Notes under the pieces: generated by a model
Told to the model about the DNA's origin: nothing
What the model saw: only the letters and a program-made list of their open reading frames with translations
Databases searched by the model: none
Assembly (NCBI GenBank): GCA_036677375.1
Contig: JAVBWO010000005.1
Coordinates: 74,052 to 138,051, forward strand
Length of the DNA: 64,000 nt
Source: JAVBWO01 sp036677375
GTDB taxonomy: Bacteria; Bacillota; Dehalobacteriia; UBA4068; UBA4997
Direction of reading: 5' to 3'
Translations under genes and position numbers: made by a program
Part shown: positions 16,131-23,798 of the stretch, piece after piece
How the letters are laid out: each line of letters starts with the position of its first letter
Numbering within the stretch: position 1 is the first letter of the stretch

Positions 16131-16179
16131 ATATCGCAACAGCGGCATAGGATTTAATTCCATGCCGCTGTTGCGATAT
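16131..16179. repeat. 18-bp perfect inverted repeat
   Basis: ATATCGCAACAGCGGCAT (16131-16148) pairs exactly with 16162-16179, with a 13-nt loop. It lies between the RHH gene (minus) and nadK, about 40 bp beyond the RHH stop. No U run follows, so a terminator or the trace of a small palindromic element are both possible. The rest of 15868-16219 has no gene. Confidence 0.6.
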
Positions 16180-16219
16180 ATAAAATTACCCCAATCTTTT
16201 TATAAGAACTCGCCTTAGC

Positions 16220-16417
16220 TTAACGAGGAGAGATCGTTCTTTCTTTACCATTCACCTCAATTTTACCGTAGATGGTCTCATATTCAGAAACACGCTTTTT
16301 GATATATTGCTCGATCTCCTTGTTAGCAGAACGACCTTCAGATTCTGCGATATAACGAAATTTTTGAAAAAACAATCGATCTACACGCAAGGTATACCTC
16401 AATAATTTGTCCTCCAT
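16220..16417 (-). CDS. Arc-like ribbon-helix-helix DNA-binding protein
   Basis: A 65-residue protein. The strand LLRYTLRVD is followed by two helices (RLFFQKFRYIAESEGRS, then ANKEIEQYIKKRVSEYE), the Arc/MetJ-type ribbon-helix-helix pattern with the usual R-S-x-N-x-E-I core. GGGAGG precedes the ATG. It stands alone, with a promoter and repeated boxes upstream that it may bind. Small proteins of this class serve as antitoxins, plasmid or phage repressors; no toxin gene is adjacent, so the role is open. Confidence 0.75.
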   Translation of the reverse strand: MEDKLLRYTLRVDRLFFQKFRYIAESEGRSANKEIEQYIKKRVSEYETIYGKIEVNGKERTISPR

Positions 16418-16448
16418 AGGTCCTCCCTCATTTCACTATATTGATATC

Positions 16449-16524
16449 ATTATGGTTAGATTATAGTGGATTTATGGCATCACAACAAAATTAGTGACAA
16501 AATGGTGAAATTATGGTGGATATG
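16449..16524 (-). promoter_or_regulatory. Promoter and repeated boxes before the RHH gene
   Basis: On the minus strand TTGTTG (complement of 16483-16488) and TATAAT (complement of 16460-16465) are 17 bp apart. Related boxes ATTATAGTGGA (16460-16470) and ATTATGGTGGA (16510-16520), plus further TTATGG copies, surround it. This suggests cooperative binding by the RHH protein. The stretch 16525-16825 shows nothing else. Confidence 0.5.
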
Positions 16525-16825
16525 TTATTAGAAGTAGCGTTATGCCTGACTATAAAGTAATTTCAAGATGTTTCGAGCTTCGGAGAAGGCGCTTAACATT
16601 ATAATTAATGCACAGCAAGAATGCGCAGAGCTTTATCATGCAAATCCCTCGCCAAATTCAAGGTCGTTTCATTTTCAGCAGAAAACAATAAAAGCACAGA
16701 TAAAAAATAAACTTTGAATCCTTCATTTATCTTTCTGACCGCTTCTTTGGCAGGCCAGCATATTGTTTGTATTGACACAAACAACGCTGTTGGGACACGC
16801 CCCGAATCCCCTGGATACAGATAAA

Positions 16826-16850
16826 GGGCGAATAGCCAAAGCTATCCGCC
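16826..16850 (-). terminator. Hairpin downstream of tlyA
   Basis: GGGCGAATAGC pairs with GCTATCCGCCC (one mismatch) around a CAAA loop. On the minus strand it is followed by TTTAT. It probably ends the dxs-tlyA transcript. Confidence 0.5.
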
Positions 16851-16917
16851 CCAACTTCCCTATTGTGCTCCGCTTCAGGGGCGCGTTTTTTGTCATGTGA
16901 TTGTAGCTCCTAACCCA

Positions 16918-17715
16918 TCAGCCGCGCAGGGTTTTTTCGGCGGCTGCCACTACGGCGGCAACATCAAGGGCTTGCTCTTCGCCGCTCTTTTGCAAGAGCA
17001 GGAGGTACTCGATATTGCCTTTAGGCCCGGTGATAGGCGAAAAATCCAGCTTCTGCGGCATCAGACAGGAAGCAGCGGCGGCGGCCATGACATTGGCGAC
17101 GACCTCCAGATGAACGGCGGCATCCCGCACCACGCCGTTTTTCCCTACTTTCTCTTTACCCGCTTCAAACTGAGGTTTGATCAGTACCATGGCCAGCCCC
17201 CCCTCTTTCAGCAAAGGGGCAGCCGCAGGAAAGATCTTACCGATGGAAATAAAGGAAACATCCGCCACAAAAAGATCCACCGGCTCAGGAACCTCTTTCT
17301 CTGTCAGGTAACGGGCATTGGTTTTTTCCAGCACCACCACCCGGGGGTCCTGCCGCAGCTTCCAGGCCAGTTGTCCGTAGCCCACATCCACGCTGTACAC
17401 CCGGGCCGCGCCGTTTTGCAAAGCGCAGTCGGTGAAGCCTCCGGTGGAAGCGCCCACATCCAACACCACTTTATCCTGAAAATCCAAAGCAAAAGAAGTC
17501 ACGGCTTTTGCCAGCTTCAAACCGCCCCGGCTAACAAAGGGCAGTTTTTCCCCTACCAGGGAAATCACGACATCCTCCGCTACACCGGCGCCGGCCTTGT
17601 CCACGCAAACCCCGTCCACCTGAACCTCTCCTGCCATAATGGCGGCCTTGGCCCGTTCTCTGCTTTCAAAAAAACCTTGCTCCACTAAAAACAAATCAAG
17701 TCGTGTTTTGGCCAT
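16918..17715 (-). CDS. tlyA: TlyA family rRNA 2'-O-methyltransferase
   Basis: A 265-residue protein with an N-terminal S4 RNA-binding domain (RLDLFLVEQGFFESRERAK, residues 5-60) and an FtsJ-like methyltransferase domain with SAM motif VLDVGASTGGFTDCALQ. TlyA homologues methylate ribose in 16S/23S rRNA; older annotations call them hemolysin A. It is separated from dxs by about 120 bp containing a small GC-rich inverted repeat (CGCCCG / CGGGCG). The dxs-tlyA order is conserved in Firmicutes. Confidence 0.93.
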   Translation of the reverse strand: MAKTRLDLFLVEQGFFESRERAKAAIMAGEVQVDGVCVDKAGAGVAEDVVISLVGEKLPFVSRGGLKLAKAVTSFALDFQDKVVLDVGASTGGFTDCALQNGAARVYSVDVGYGQLAWKLRQDPRVVVLEKTNARYLTEKEVPEPVDLFVADVSFISIGKIFPAAAPLLKEGGLAMVLIKPQFEAGKEKVGKNGVVRDAAVHLEVVANVMAAAAASCLMPQKLDFSPITGPKGNIEYLLLLQKSGEEQALDVAAVVAAAEKTLRG

Positions 17716-17832
17716 CGTTCATCCTATCCGCGGGGTTTCACCGCATCAAAAATCTTTTCCGCTGTCTTGATCAGGCATCGGTCAAGATTTTTATATATGA
17801 TAAATCGCCCGGCCTATCGGGCGGCGGTCATC

Positions 17833-19689
17833 TTATGATCTGCCGACAGAAGCAAATACTTTTGCGGCCACGGCTTCCGGCGTTAGGCCGTATTTGCGCC
17901 GCAGCTCTTCCACGGTGCCCTGGGGAACAAAAGCGTCCGGCAGAGTGATCTTCTCCGCCTGAGGGTATACGCCCCGGCTTTGCCAAAATTCCATACAGCC
18001 GCTGGCCGCTCCGCCGGTGGCAACCGCTTCTTCCAGCAAAAATACTTTTTGATAATTGGCAGCCGCCAGAAGCAATTCTTCATCCAACGGCTTGATGAAT
18101 CTCAAGTCCGCCACGGCCACCGTCACACCTTGAATCCGCAAAAGAGCCGAGGCTTTACAGGCGATCTCCACCATGGGGCCCACCGCCAAAAGCAAGATAT
18201 CGCCTTCCCGGCTGAGCCAGGCCCCTTTGCCCCAAACCAGCGGCGCGGGGGAAATTCCCAAAGGTGCGGTTCCCTTGGGATAGCGGATAGCCACCGGCGA
18301 TTTTTGCTGGAAAGCTCCGGTCAGCATGGCCTCTAAAGCGCCGGCGTCGGCCGGCATAGCCACCGTCATATTGGGCATGGTGCGCAGGATCGCCGTATCA
18401 AAGATTCCTTGGTGCGTCTCGCCGTCCTCACCTACCAAGCCGGCGCGGTCCACGGCCAGGATCACCGGCAGATTGGACAGGCAGACATCATGCAGCAGCT
18501 GATCATATCCTCTCTGCACGAAGGTAGCATAAATGGCGATAATAGGATACAGGCCCGCGGAAGCCATTCCCGCCGAAAAAGTAACCGCGTGCTCCTCCGC
18601 GATACCCACATCAAAAAAGCGTTTGGGATAAGCGCCGGCAAAAGGCACCAAACCGGTACCGTCGGCCATAGCCGCGGTGACGGCCACAATTTTTTTATTT
18701 TCCGCCGCCAGCGCTAAAATCGCATTGCTGAAGCATTCCGTATAGCTGCCCTCGCCGTTTTTCAGCTGCACTCCGGTCTGTACATCGAAAGGGCCCGTGC
18801 CGTGAAAAGCATTGGGCCGCATCTCCGCCGGGGGGTATCCTTTGCCCTTTTTGGTCAGAACATGAACCAAAGTGGGGGTTTGCACAGTCTTGGCCAACTG
18901 CAAAATGGAGATGATATCGGCGATATTATGGCCGTCCACCGGCCCCAGATAGGTAAAACCCATCTCTTCAAACAAAACGCCGGGAAGCAGAAAATACTTC
19001 AAGCTGTTTTTCCAACGCTGCGTAAAATTGGCAATGGGGCGGCCCAAAAGCGGCAAATGTCCCAAAAATTCCTTGATCCGGCGTTTGCTCCGGCTGTATC
19101 TGGGACTGGTGCGCAACCGGGCCAGATGACCCGCCAGGGAACCCACGTTTTTAGCTATGGACATCTCATTGTCGTTCAACACAACGATAAAAGGGGTTTC
19201 CAGCCCGCCGCCATGGTTCATGGCTTCGTAGACCATGCCGCCGGTCAAAGCGCCGTCGCCCAACACAGCAACCACATGGTTCCCCCCATTCTGCAAACGC
19301 AAGGCCTCCGCCATGCCCAAAGCAACCGAGACAGAAGTGCTGCTATGGCCGGTAATAAAGCTGTCATATTGGCTTTCCTGCGGCTTCGGGAAGCCGCTTA
19401 AGCCCTGAAACTGGCGCAGGGTAGCAAAATCGGCCTTGCGCCCGGTCAGTATCTTATGGGTATAACATTGATGTCCCACATCGAAGACCAGCCGATCCTT
19501 GGGCATGTTAAAGACATAATGTAAGGCAACGGTCAGTTCCACCACTCCCAAATTAGGAGCCAGATGGCCGCCGGTTTGGCTGACCGTTTCAATGAGGAAA
19601 GTGCGGATCTCTGCCGCCAGCTGCTGCAATTCTTCCCTGGAAAGAGGCTTCAGATCCTGAGGGAAGTTTACTTTATCCAATATCGTCAT
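17833..19689 (-). CDS. dxs: 1-deoxy-D-xylulose-5-phosphate synthase
   Basis: A 618-residue thiamine-diphosphate enzyme that condenses pyruvate and glyceraldehyde-3-phosphate, the first step of the MEP isoprenoid pathway. The N-terminal ThDP motif GDGALTGGMVYEAMN, the central transketolase block with FVQRGYDQLLHDVC and DRAGLVGEDGETHQG, and the C-terminal domain are all present at normal length. It starts only 3 bp after the stop of the upstream oapA-like gene, so the two share a transcript. Confidence 0.96.
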   Translation of the reverse strand: MTILDKVNFPQDLKPLSREELQQLAAEIRTFLIETVSQTGGHLAPNLGVVELTVALHYVFNMPKDRLVFDVGHQCYTHKILTGRKADFATLRQFQGLSGFPKPQESQYDSFITGHSSTSVSVALGMAEALRLQNGGNHVVAVLGDGALTGGMVYEAMNHGGGLETPFIVVLNDNEMSIAKNVGSLAGHLARLRTSPRYSRSKRRIKEFLGHLPLLGRPIANFTQRWKNSLKYFLLPGVLFEEMGFTYLGPVDGHNIADIISILQLAKTVQTPTLVHVLTKKGKGYPPAEMRPNAFHGTGPFDVQTGVQLKNGEGSYTECFSNAILALAAENKKIVAVTAAMADGTGLVPFAGAYPKRFFDVGIAEEHAVTFSAGMASAGLYPIIAIYATFVQRGYDQLLHDVCLSNLPVILAVDRAGLVGEDGETHQGIFDTAILRTMPNMTVAMPADAGALEAMLTGAFQQKSPVAIRYPKGTAPLGISPAPLVWGKGAWLSREGDILLLAVGPMVEIACKASALLRIQGVTVAVADLRFIKPLDEELLLAAANYQKVFLLEEAVATGGAASGCMEFWQSRGVYPQAEKITLPDAFVPQGTVEELRRKYGLTPEAVAAKVFASVGRS

Positions 19690-19692
19690 GGA

Positions 19693-20334
19693 CTATAAGT
19701 CCTTTCCATTTTCGTTGCCTTTATTACCATTAATATCGTTATTGCCGTTATTGCCATTATTGCCATTACAACCATTATAATTATTGTTCTGTTGCAAAAT
19801 CTCCCGAAAAGCCAGAATCCTCGCCACTTGCCAGACAATCTCATTGGATTTTTTGATGGCAAAGGATTTGCCCATGGCTTTGCCGCCTACCGTGAAAGCA
19901 GAAACCAGGCCCGTGATGACCACACCACCCCAAACATTGCCTGAGCCAAAAAATACAATAGCGATGGCGGTGCCTAAGCCGCCGCTGACGGTACCGCAGA
20001 TATCTCCCACCACGTCATTGCAGATATTGGCGACCCTGTCCGCTTTCCGCAAAAGAGCCAATGCCTGCTTGGCGCCGGCAATACGGCGCGTGGCCTTGGC
20101 ATGGAAGGGCGCTTCCCCCGCCGCCGTCACCGCTACGCCGATAATATCAAAAAGTACCCCGACAAAGATCACCACCAGGAGCAAAAGGATACTCCAGAAA
20201 GGAGGTCCCCCGCCTTGCAGCAAAAGATTGGAACTCACCGATAAAAGGGCAGCAACAAAAAAAGTGCCGATAATCACCTTAGCGATGTATGCTCGGGCAC
20301 CTTTTGTTTTATGATTCTTATTTGTCTTATTCAT
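19693..20334 (-). CDS. oapA: OLE RNA-associated membrane protein (OapA-like)
   Basis: A 213-residue membrane protein with hydrophobic helices at about 15-38, 46-70, 113-135 and 137-155. Between them is a polar stretch RKADRVANICNDVVGDICG containing a DxxxD motif (Asp107/Asp111). Known OapA proteins are CNNM/DUF21-related membrane proteins that bind OLE RNA, carry such a DxxxD motif and lie next to the OLE gene close to dxs, exactly as here. Odd feature: the last 30 residues are Asn/Gly-rich (NGNNGNNGNN), encoded by 9-bp near repeats at about 19725-19790. The start at 20334 is the likeliest; TTG or upstream codons are possible. The identification rests on context and topology. Confidence 0.78.
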   Translation of the reverse strand: MNKTNKNHKTKGARAYIAKVIIGTFFVAALLSVSSNLLLQGGGPPFWSILLLLVVIFVGVLFDIIGVAVTAAGEAPFHAKATRRIAGAKQALALLRKADRVANICNDVVGDICGTVSGGLGTAIAIVFFGSGNVWGGVVITGLVSAFTVGGKAMGKSFAIKKSNEIVWQVARILAFREILQQNNNYNGCNGNNGNNGNNDINGNKGNENGKDL

Positions 20335-20449
20335 TGACAATGCGATTCGCTCCAATGATTATTGTCTTCCCATCAGGGATTCTTGGGCAAAATATGAATA
20401 TTTATTCAAAAAACACTTTACATAAATTTAGTTTTAAAAAGACCAATAT

Positions 20450-21098
20450 AGAATATACATAGAAAATGCGTGCTGATATGTGGGCTCCCCCGAGATAAAC
20501 TTTATGGCTTAGGTCTGGCAGGTTTTCCCGTTGACCGCGCCATCTGTCACCAGAATGGAGGTTTCCCATTAGGGGTCAACCTGTCGCGTTGCCGCCGACA
20601 GAGCCAGATCACCACTTAGTCCATACTTTAATCCCCCGAGGTCTTGGACAGCCTAGGAGTTTTCCTCAACGATAGCACAGAACTTTTAGCCTCTTTTGCA
20701 GCATTGGTTTCAATCCCGAAAGCCACTTTCCTATGGTCTTCGGAAAGTGCCGGTTATAAAATCCACCAATACCACTCAAGGCAGGCTACACTGCACGCAG
20801 CATTCACCACATGCAGGTTCTAATCCCAAGCCGTAGTTCCTTTAGCCTGACCAAGGCCATTCCCCACATACTTGGGTCTCCGCGGAAGCGGGGTCAGCGT
20901 CCACATGCCATTGCGGGCCGCCCCATCCTCCTTAACTCCCAGCACCAACCCCCGACTGGGCGTCGAAAGCCAGCACCAGGAACTTCATCGATGTGCCCTT
21001 AACGGATTTTTAGGCCCGTTCTCAAAGAAGAGTCTATCGACTAGGATACTGCGCCACATACCAACACAAATCAAAATAATTGGTTTGCAGATAAACTA
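20450..21098 (-). ncRNA. ole: Probable OLE RNA (large structured non-coding RNA)
   Basis: About 650 bp without a credible reading frame lie between yraN and the OapA-like gene. The stretch is clearly richer in G+C than its AT-rich flanks and is preceded by a good minus-strand promoter. Length, strand, position directly upstream of an OapA-like gene and the dxs/tlyA/argR/recN/spo0A neighbourhood all fit OLE RNA, a roughly 610-nt RNA of anaerobic and extremophile Firmicutes. Local hairpins are visible on the minus strand, for example CACTTTCCGAAGACC...GGAAAGTGG. I could not run a covariance search, and the 3' end is estimated. Confidence 0.75.
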
Positions 21099-21104
21099 TT
21101 TTTT

Positions 21105-21132
21105 ATTATAGCATATTTTTAAAAAAAATCAA
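21105..21132 (-). promoter_or_regulatory. Promoter for the OLE RNA-oapA-dxs transcript
   Basis: On the minus strand TTGATT (complement of 21127-21132) is followed after 16 bp by TATAAT (complement of 21105-21110). Initiation would fall near 21098, at the start of the GC-rich non-coding stretch. Confidence 0.6.
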
Positions 21133-21205
21133 ATGCTCTTTTTCCCAAACACCAAAAGTCATGGTTTTTTAATATTATGTATTATTTTACACATATTCCA
21201 AAATT

Positions 21206-21571
21206 TTATTCAAAATCTGCCATTAACATTTTACGGCTGACCACAGCGCCGGCATCATTCAGCCCTAAAAGGATCACCATGAATTGAGCCGCCGGCTCCG
21301 AGGCATAGCGTTCCTGAAGCCAGGTCAGCACCGCCCGGCGCAGCCGTGTTTTTTTTTGGCGGGAGATGCTCTCCGCGCTTTGGGTCAAGCCGCCTTTGCG
21401 CGCCCGCACCTCCACAAAATATAAAACCTGGTTTTTGCAGGCAATCAAATCGATCTCGCCGCCACCGCCCCGAAAATTGCGGCCCAACAGAGTATACCCC
21501 TCCTGCAAAAGCCAGGCCGCGGCATAATCCTCCGCATCTTTTCCCCGCCGGTAGCTGCTTTGTCCAGACAA
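21206..21571 (-). CDS. YraN/UPF0102 endonuclease-like protein
   Basis: A 121-residue protein of the restriction-endonuclease-like fold. It has RRGKDAEDYAAAWL, then GGGEIDLIA (metal-binding Glu/Asp) and LYFVEVRAR (Glu-x-Lys/Arg type site), the standard UPF0102 layout. The biochemical role is not settled; members are linked to DNA processing. It follows rnhB and rbgA on the same strand, as in many Firmicutes. Confidence 0.9.
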   Translation of the reverse strand: MSGQSSYRRGKDAEDYAAAWLLQEGYTLLGRNFRGGGGEIDLIACKNQVLYFVEVRARKGGLTQSAESISRQKKTRLRRAVLTWLQERYASEPAAQFMVILLGLNDAGAVVSRKMLMADFE

Positions 21572-21633
21572 TTCCCGTCACCTCTTTTCCAACGGGTTCA
21601 TCAGCTGTTTTATCTTGACATGGGTTAAAATCT

Positions 21634-22263
21634 TTATTTCACCGTAAAGGTGCGGCGGTGAATAGCCACATAACCAAGTTCCTTGATCTTCTGTCTATGT
21701 TCCGCTGTCGGATAGCCTTTATGTTTGGCAAAACCGTATTCCGGCCAGATGTCATCATAAATCTGCATCAGGCGGTCCCGGTGATTTTTCGCCAGAATGC
21801 TGGCGGCGGCAATGGAACCGGATAGACTGTCGCCCTTGATGATGTTGGTCTGGGGCATGGAGAGGCCTTTTACCTCCACCGCATCGGTCAGGACATGACC
21901 CGGGATCAGCGGCAAGGCGTTTATCGCCTGGAACATGGCAAGGCGGCTGGCTTCCAGAATATTGATCTCGTCGATTAAGGCTGCGGAGATTTCTACCACC
22001 TGCCAGGCCAAGGCTTGCTCCTTGATTTCCGCTTCCAGCAGCAGGCGTTTTTTTTCGCTAAGCTTTTTAGAGTCGTTCAGGCCATAAAGAAAGGTACCCG
22101 GCGAAAGGATCACCGCCGCCGCCACCACCGGCCCCGCCAAAGGGCCACGGCCCGCTTCATCGGTTCCCGCAACATTGGAGACGCCATTTGTCCAAAGCTC
22201 CTTCTCGAAAAGAAAAAGTTTCTCCTGGCGCAGGTGTTCCTCCGCCATATCCGGTGTTTTCAT
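21634..22263 (-). CDS. rnhB: Ribonuclease HII
   Basis: A 209-residue nuclease that removes ribonucleotides from RNA-DNA hybrids. The active site pair is in GTDEAGRGPLAGP, with further acidic residues in VLTDAVEVKG and GDSLSGSIAAASILAK, and the C-terminal YGFAKHKGYPTAEH motif. The start is uncertain between GTG at 22269 and ATG at 22263, because no strong ribosome binding site is visible. It lies between rbgA and yraN. Confidence 0.94.
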   Translation of the reverse strand: MKTPDMAEEHLRQEKLFLFEKELWTNGVSNVAGTDEAGRGPLAGPVVAAAVILSPGTFLYGLNDSKKLSEKKRLLLEAEIKEQALAWQVVEISAALIDEINILEASRLAMFQAINALPLIPGHVLTDAVEVKGLSMPQTNIIKGDSLSGSIAAASILAKNHRDRLMQIYDDIWPEYGFAKHKGYPTAEHRQKIKELGYVAIHRRTFTVK

Positions 22264-22492
22264 CCCCACACCACGCTTCCGTTTTTCTGCTTTCCTGTTT
22301 TTTCGTTATGCGTTTTCTCTGATTTTTACTTGTTCCTGTATTTCCCTGTTTAGGCAATAGACCAGTTAAGTGTGGATCGAACAACAAACTGGTTTACTTG
22401 CTTTACGATTGAATGCCCTTTTTGTGAAGATTGCATGCCATTGTCGGCGCTCTCTTAATATCTTAATCGAGATACCCTCCTTAAATTCCTGT

Positions 22493-23350
22493 TTAATTTC
22501 CTACCGGAGGCTGCTCCAGCGTGACCCGGCCCAACTTGCCATTGCGGAATTCCGCCAAAAACCAGGTGGCGGTTTCCCCCGTTTTTACTTTGCCGCCAGC
22601 TGCCAAAAGTCCCCGGCTGCTACCAATGATTTCCAATAAAGCGTTGGGCTCCGCCGGCATATCCTCTACCCTATAACGGTTTTTCAGCATATCAGGCCGG
22701 TTTTTCACAAGCCAGGCTAAAAGGCGATGGGCCAGCTCTTCATCGTCTAAGATGCCGTAGCTGATAGCTCCGGTCACCGCCAGAACAAAACCTACCCGAG
22801 CATCTTCGAATCTCGGCCACAGCACGCCCGGCGTATCCAGCAATTCCAACTCTTGCCCAATCCGTACCCACTGTTTGCCGCGGGTAACGCCGGGCCGGTT
22901 GCCGGTCTTGCTGACGTTTTTCGGAACCATTGCATTGATCAGCGTGGATTTGCCAGTATTAGGAATACCTACCATCATGATCCGGATGGGCCGTCGTAAA
23001 CGCCCTTTTGCCTCTAAAGCCAGCATCACCGGCTCGGCTATTTCCCGGCACAGCTTCAAAAGCTCCGGCAGGCCTTTCTTGCAGGCGGCGTTGACTGATA
23101 CAGCCCCTAAGCCTTGGCCGCGAAAATAGCGAAGCCAGGCCGCGGTTCTCTCCGGATCGGCCAGATCTTCTTTGTTTAATAGAATGATACGGGGTATTTC
23201 CCCCAAAATGGTGTCAAACTGCGGATTGCCGCTGGCAAGAGGCACTCTGGCATCCCGCACCTCGATAACAAGATCCACCAAGGCTACATCCTGGGCAATG
23301 ATTTTTTTCGTCTTAGCCATATGACCCGGATACCATTGGATTTGTTTCAT
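22493..23350 (-). CDS. rbgA: Ribosome biogenesis GTPase RbgA/YlqF
   Basis: A 285-residue circularly permuted GTPase required for late 50S assembly. The G4 motif LLNKEDL (about 59) precedes the G1 motif GIPNTGKSTLIN (about 127-138) and the G3 motif DTPGVLWP (about 172), the permuted order of this family. The N-terminus MKQIQWYPGHMAKTKK and a C-terminal RNA-binding helical domain are as expected. In Bacillus it also precedes rnhB. Confidence 0.95.
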   Translation of the reverse strand: MKQIQWYPGHMAKTKKIIAQDVALVDLVIEVRDARVPLASGNPQFDTILGEIPRIILLNKEDLADPERTAAWLRYFRGQGLGAVSVNAACKKGLPELLKLCREIAEPVMLALEAKGRLRRPIRIMMVGIPNTGKSTLINAMVPKNVSKTGNRPGVTRGKQWVRIGQELELLDTPGVLWPRFEDARVGFVLAVTGAISYGILDDEELAHRLLAWLVKNRPDMLKNRYRVEDMPAEPNALLEIIGSSRGLLAAGGKVKTGETATWFLAEFRNGKLGRVTLEQPPVGN

Positions 23351-23437
23351 ATAAGCACTTCCCCTCTAAAAGCTTATTATAACATTTTGACACAAAAAAA
23401 CAAATTTCTAGTCTTTCTCTCACGATTTCAACACATG

Positions 23438-23523
23438 GTTACAAAATAGTTATCAATTGGTGACCAGTGTAAGAATTTGTAACTTTTTCCATTATTGACA
23501 ATAACTGGCAAACATATTAAAAT
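23438..23523 (+). promoter_or_regulatory. Promoter of the giant surface-protein gene with upstream inverted repeat
   Basis: TTGACA (23495-23500), a 17-bp spacer and TAAAAT (23518-23523) form a near-consensus promoter. GTTACAAA (23438-23445) and TTTGTAAC (23476-23483) form an inverted repeat ending 11 bp before the -35 box and may bind a regulator. Transcription would begin near 23530, giving a leader of about 270 nt. Confidence 0.65.
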
Positions 23524-23680
23524 AGATGATATATATAATATATTTTTTTAATTAATATATTATATTTTTAAAACTGAGGATGCAGGCTTTTACAATCCTT
23601 TGTTTTGTTGTTATGTAATGTTTACTTTTTTGAATTTATTTTCAGGTCGTTTGTAATTAAAAATTTTATTGAAGGTGGTG

Positions 23681-23752
23681 ATGTTTTTATTCCATGAAGC
23701 CTCACCCTATTGAACGGCTGGTTACCGGACAATAGGCACTCCCCATTCATGG
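23681..23752 (+). promoter_or_regulatory. Structured leader with 10-codon upstream frame
   Basis: Nested complementary segments CCATGAA/TTCATGG (23692-23698, 23746-23752), CCTATTG/CAATAGG (23706-23712, 23730-23736) and CGG/CCG can form one long interrupted hairpin just before the coding region. ATG at 23681 with GAAGGTGG upstream opens a 10-codon frame (MFLFHEASPY) that runs into the hairpin. It could stabilise the mRNA or control translation. I found no match to a riboswitch class I know. Confidence 0.5.
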
Positions 23753-23798
23753 TTTTGCCATGAGAAATATGGTTTTGAGAGAGGAGAAATGTAAACGC

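Noticed and set aside
20460..21100. Group II intron, rRNA fragment or remnants of coding sequence in the 20.4-21.1 kb gap
   Set aside because: No reverse transcriptase, no intron boundary motifs and no rRNA signature; context fits OLE RNA better.
23681..23752. Known riboswitch class in the leader of the giant gene
   Set aside because: The paired segments do not match the conserved cores of c-di-GMP, fluoride, glycine, preQ1 or other aptamers that I can recall; kept as a generic structured leader.
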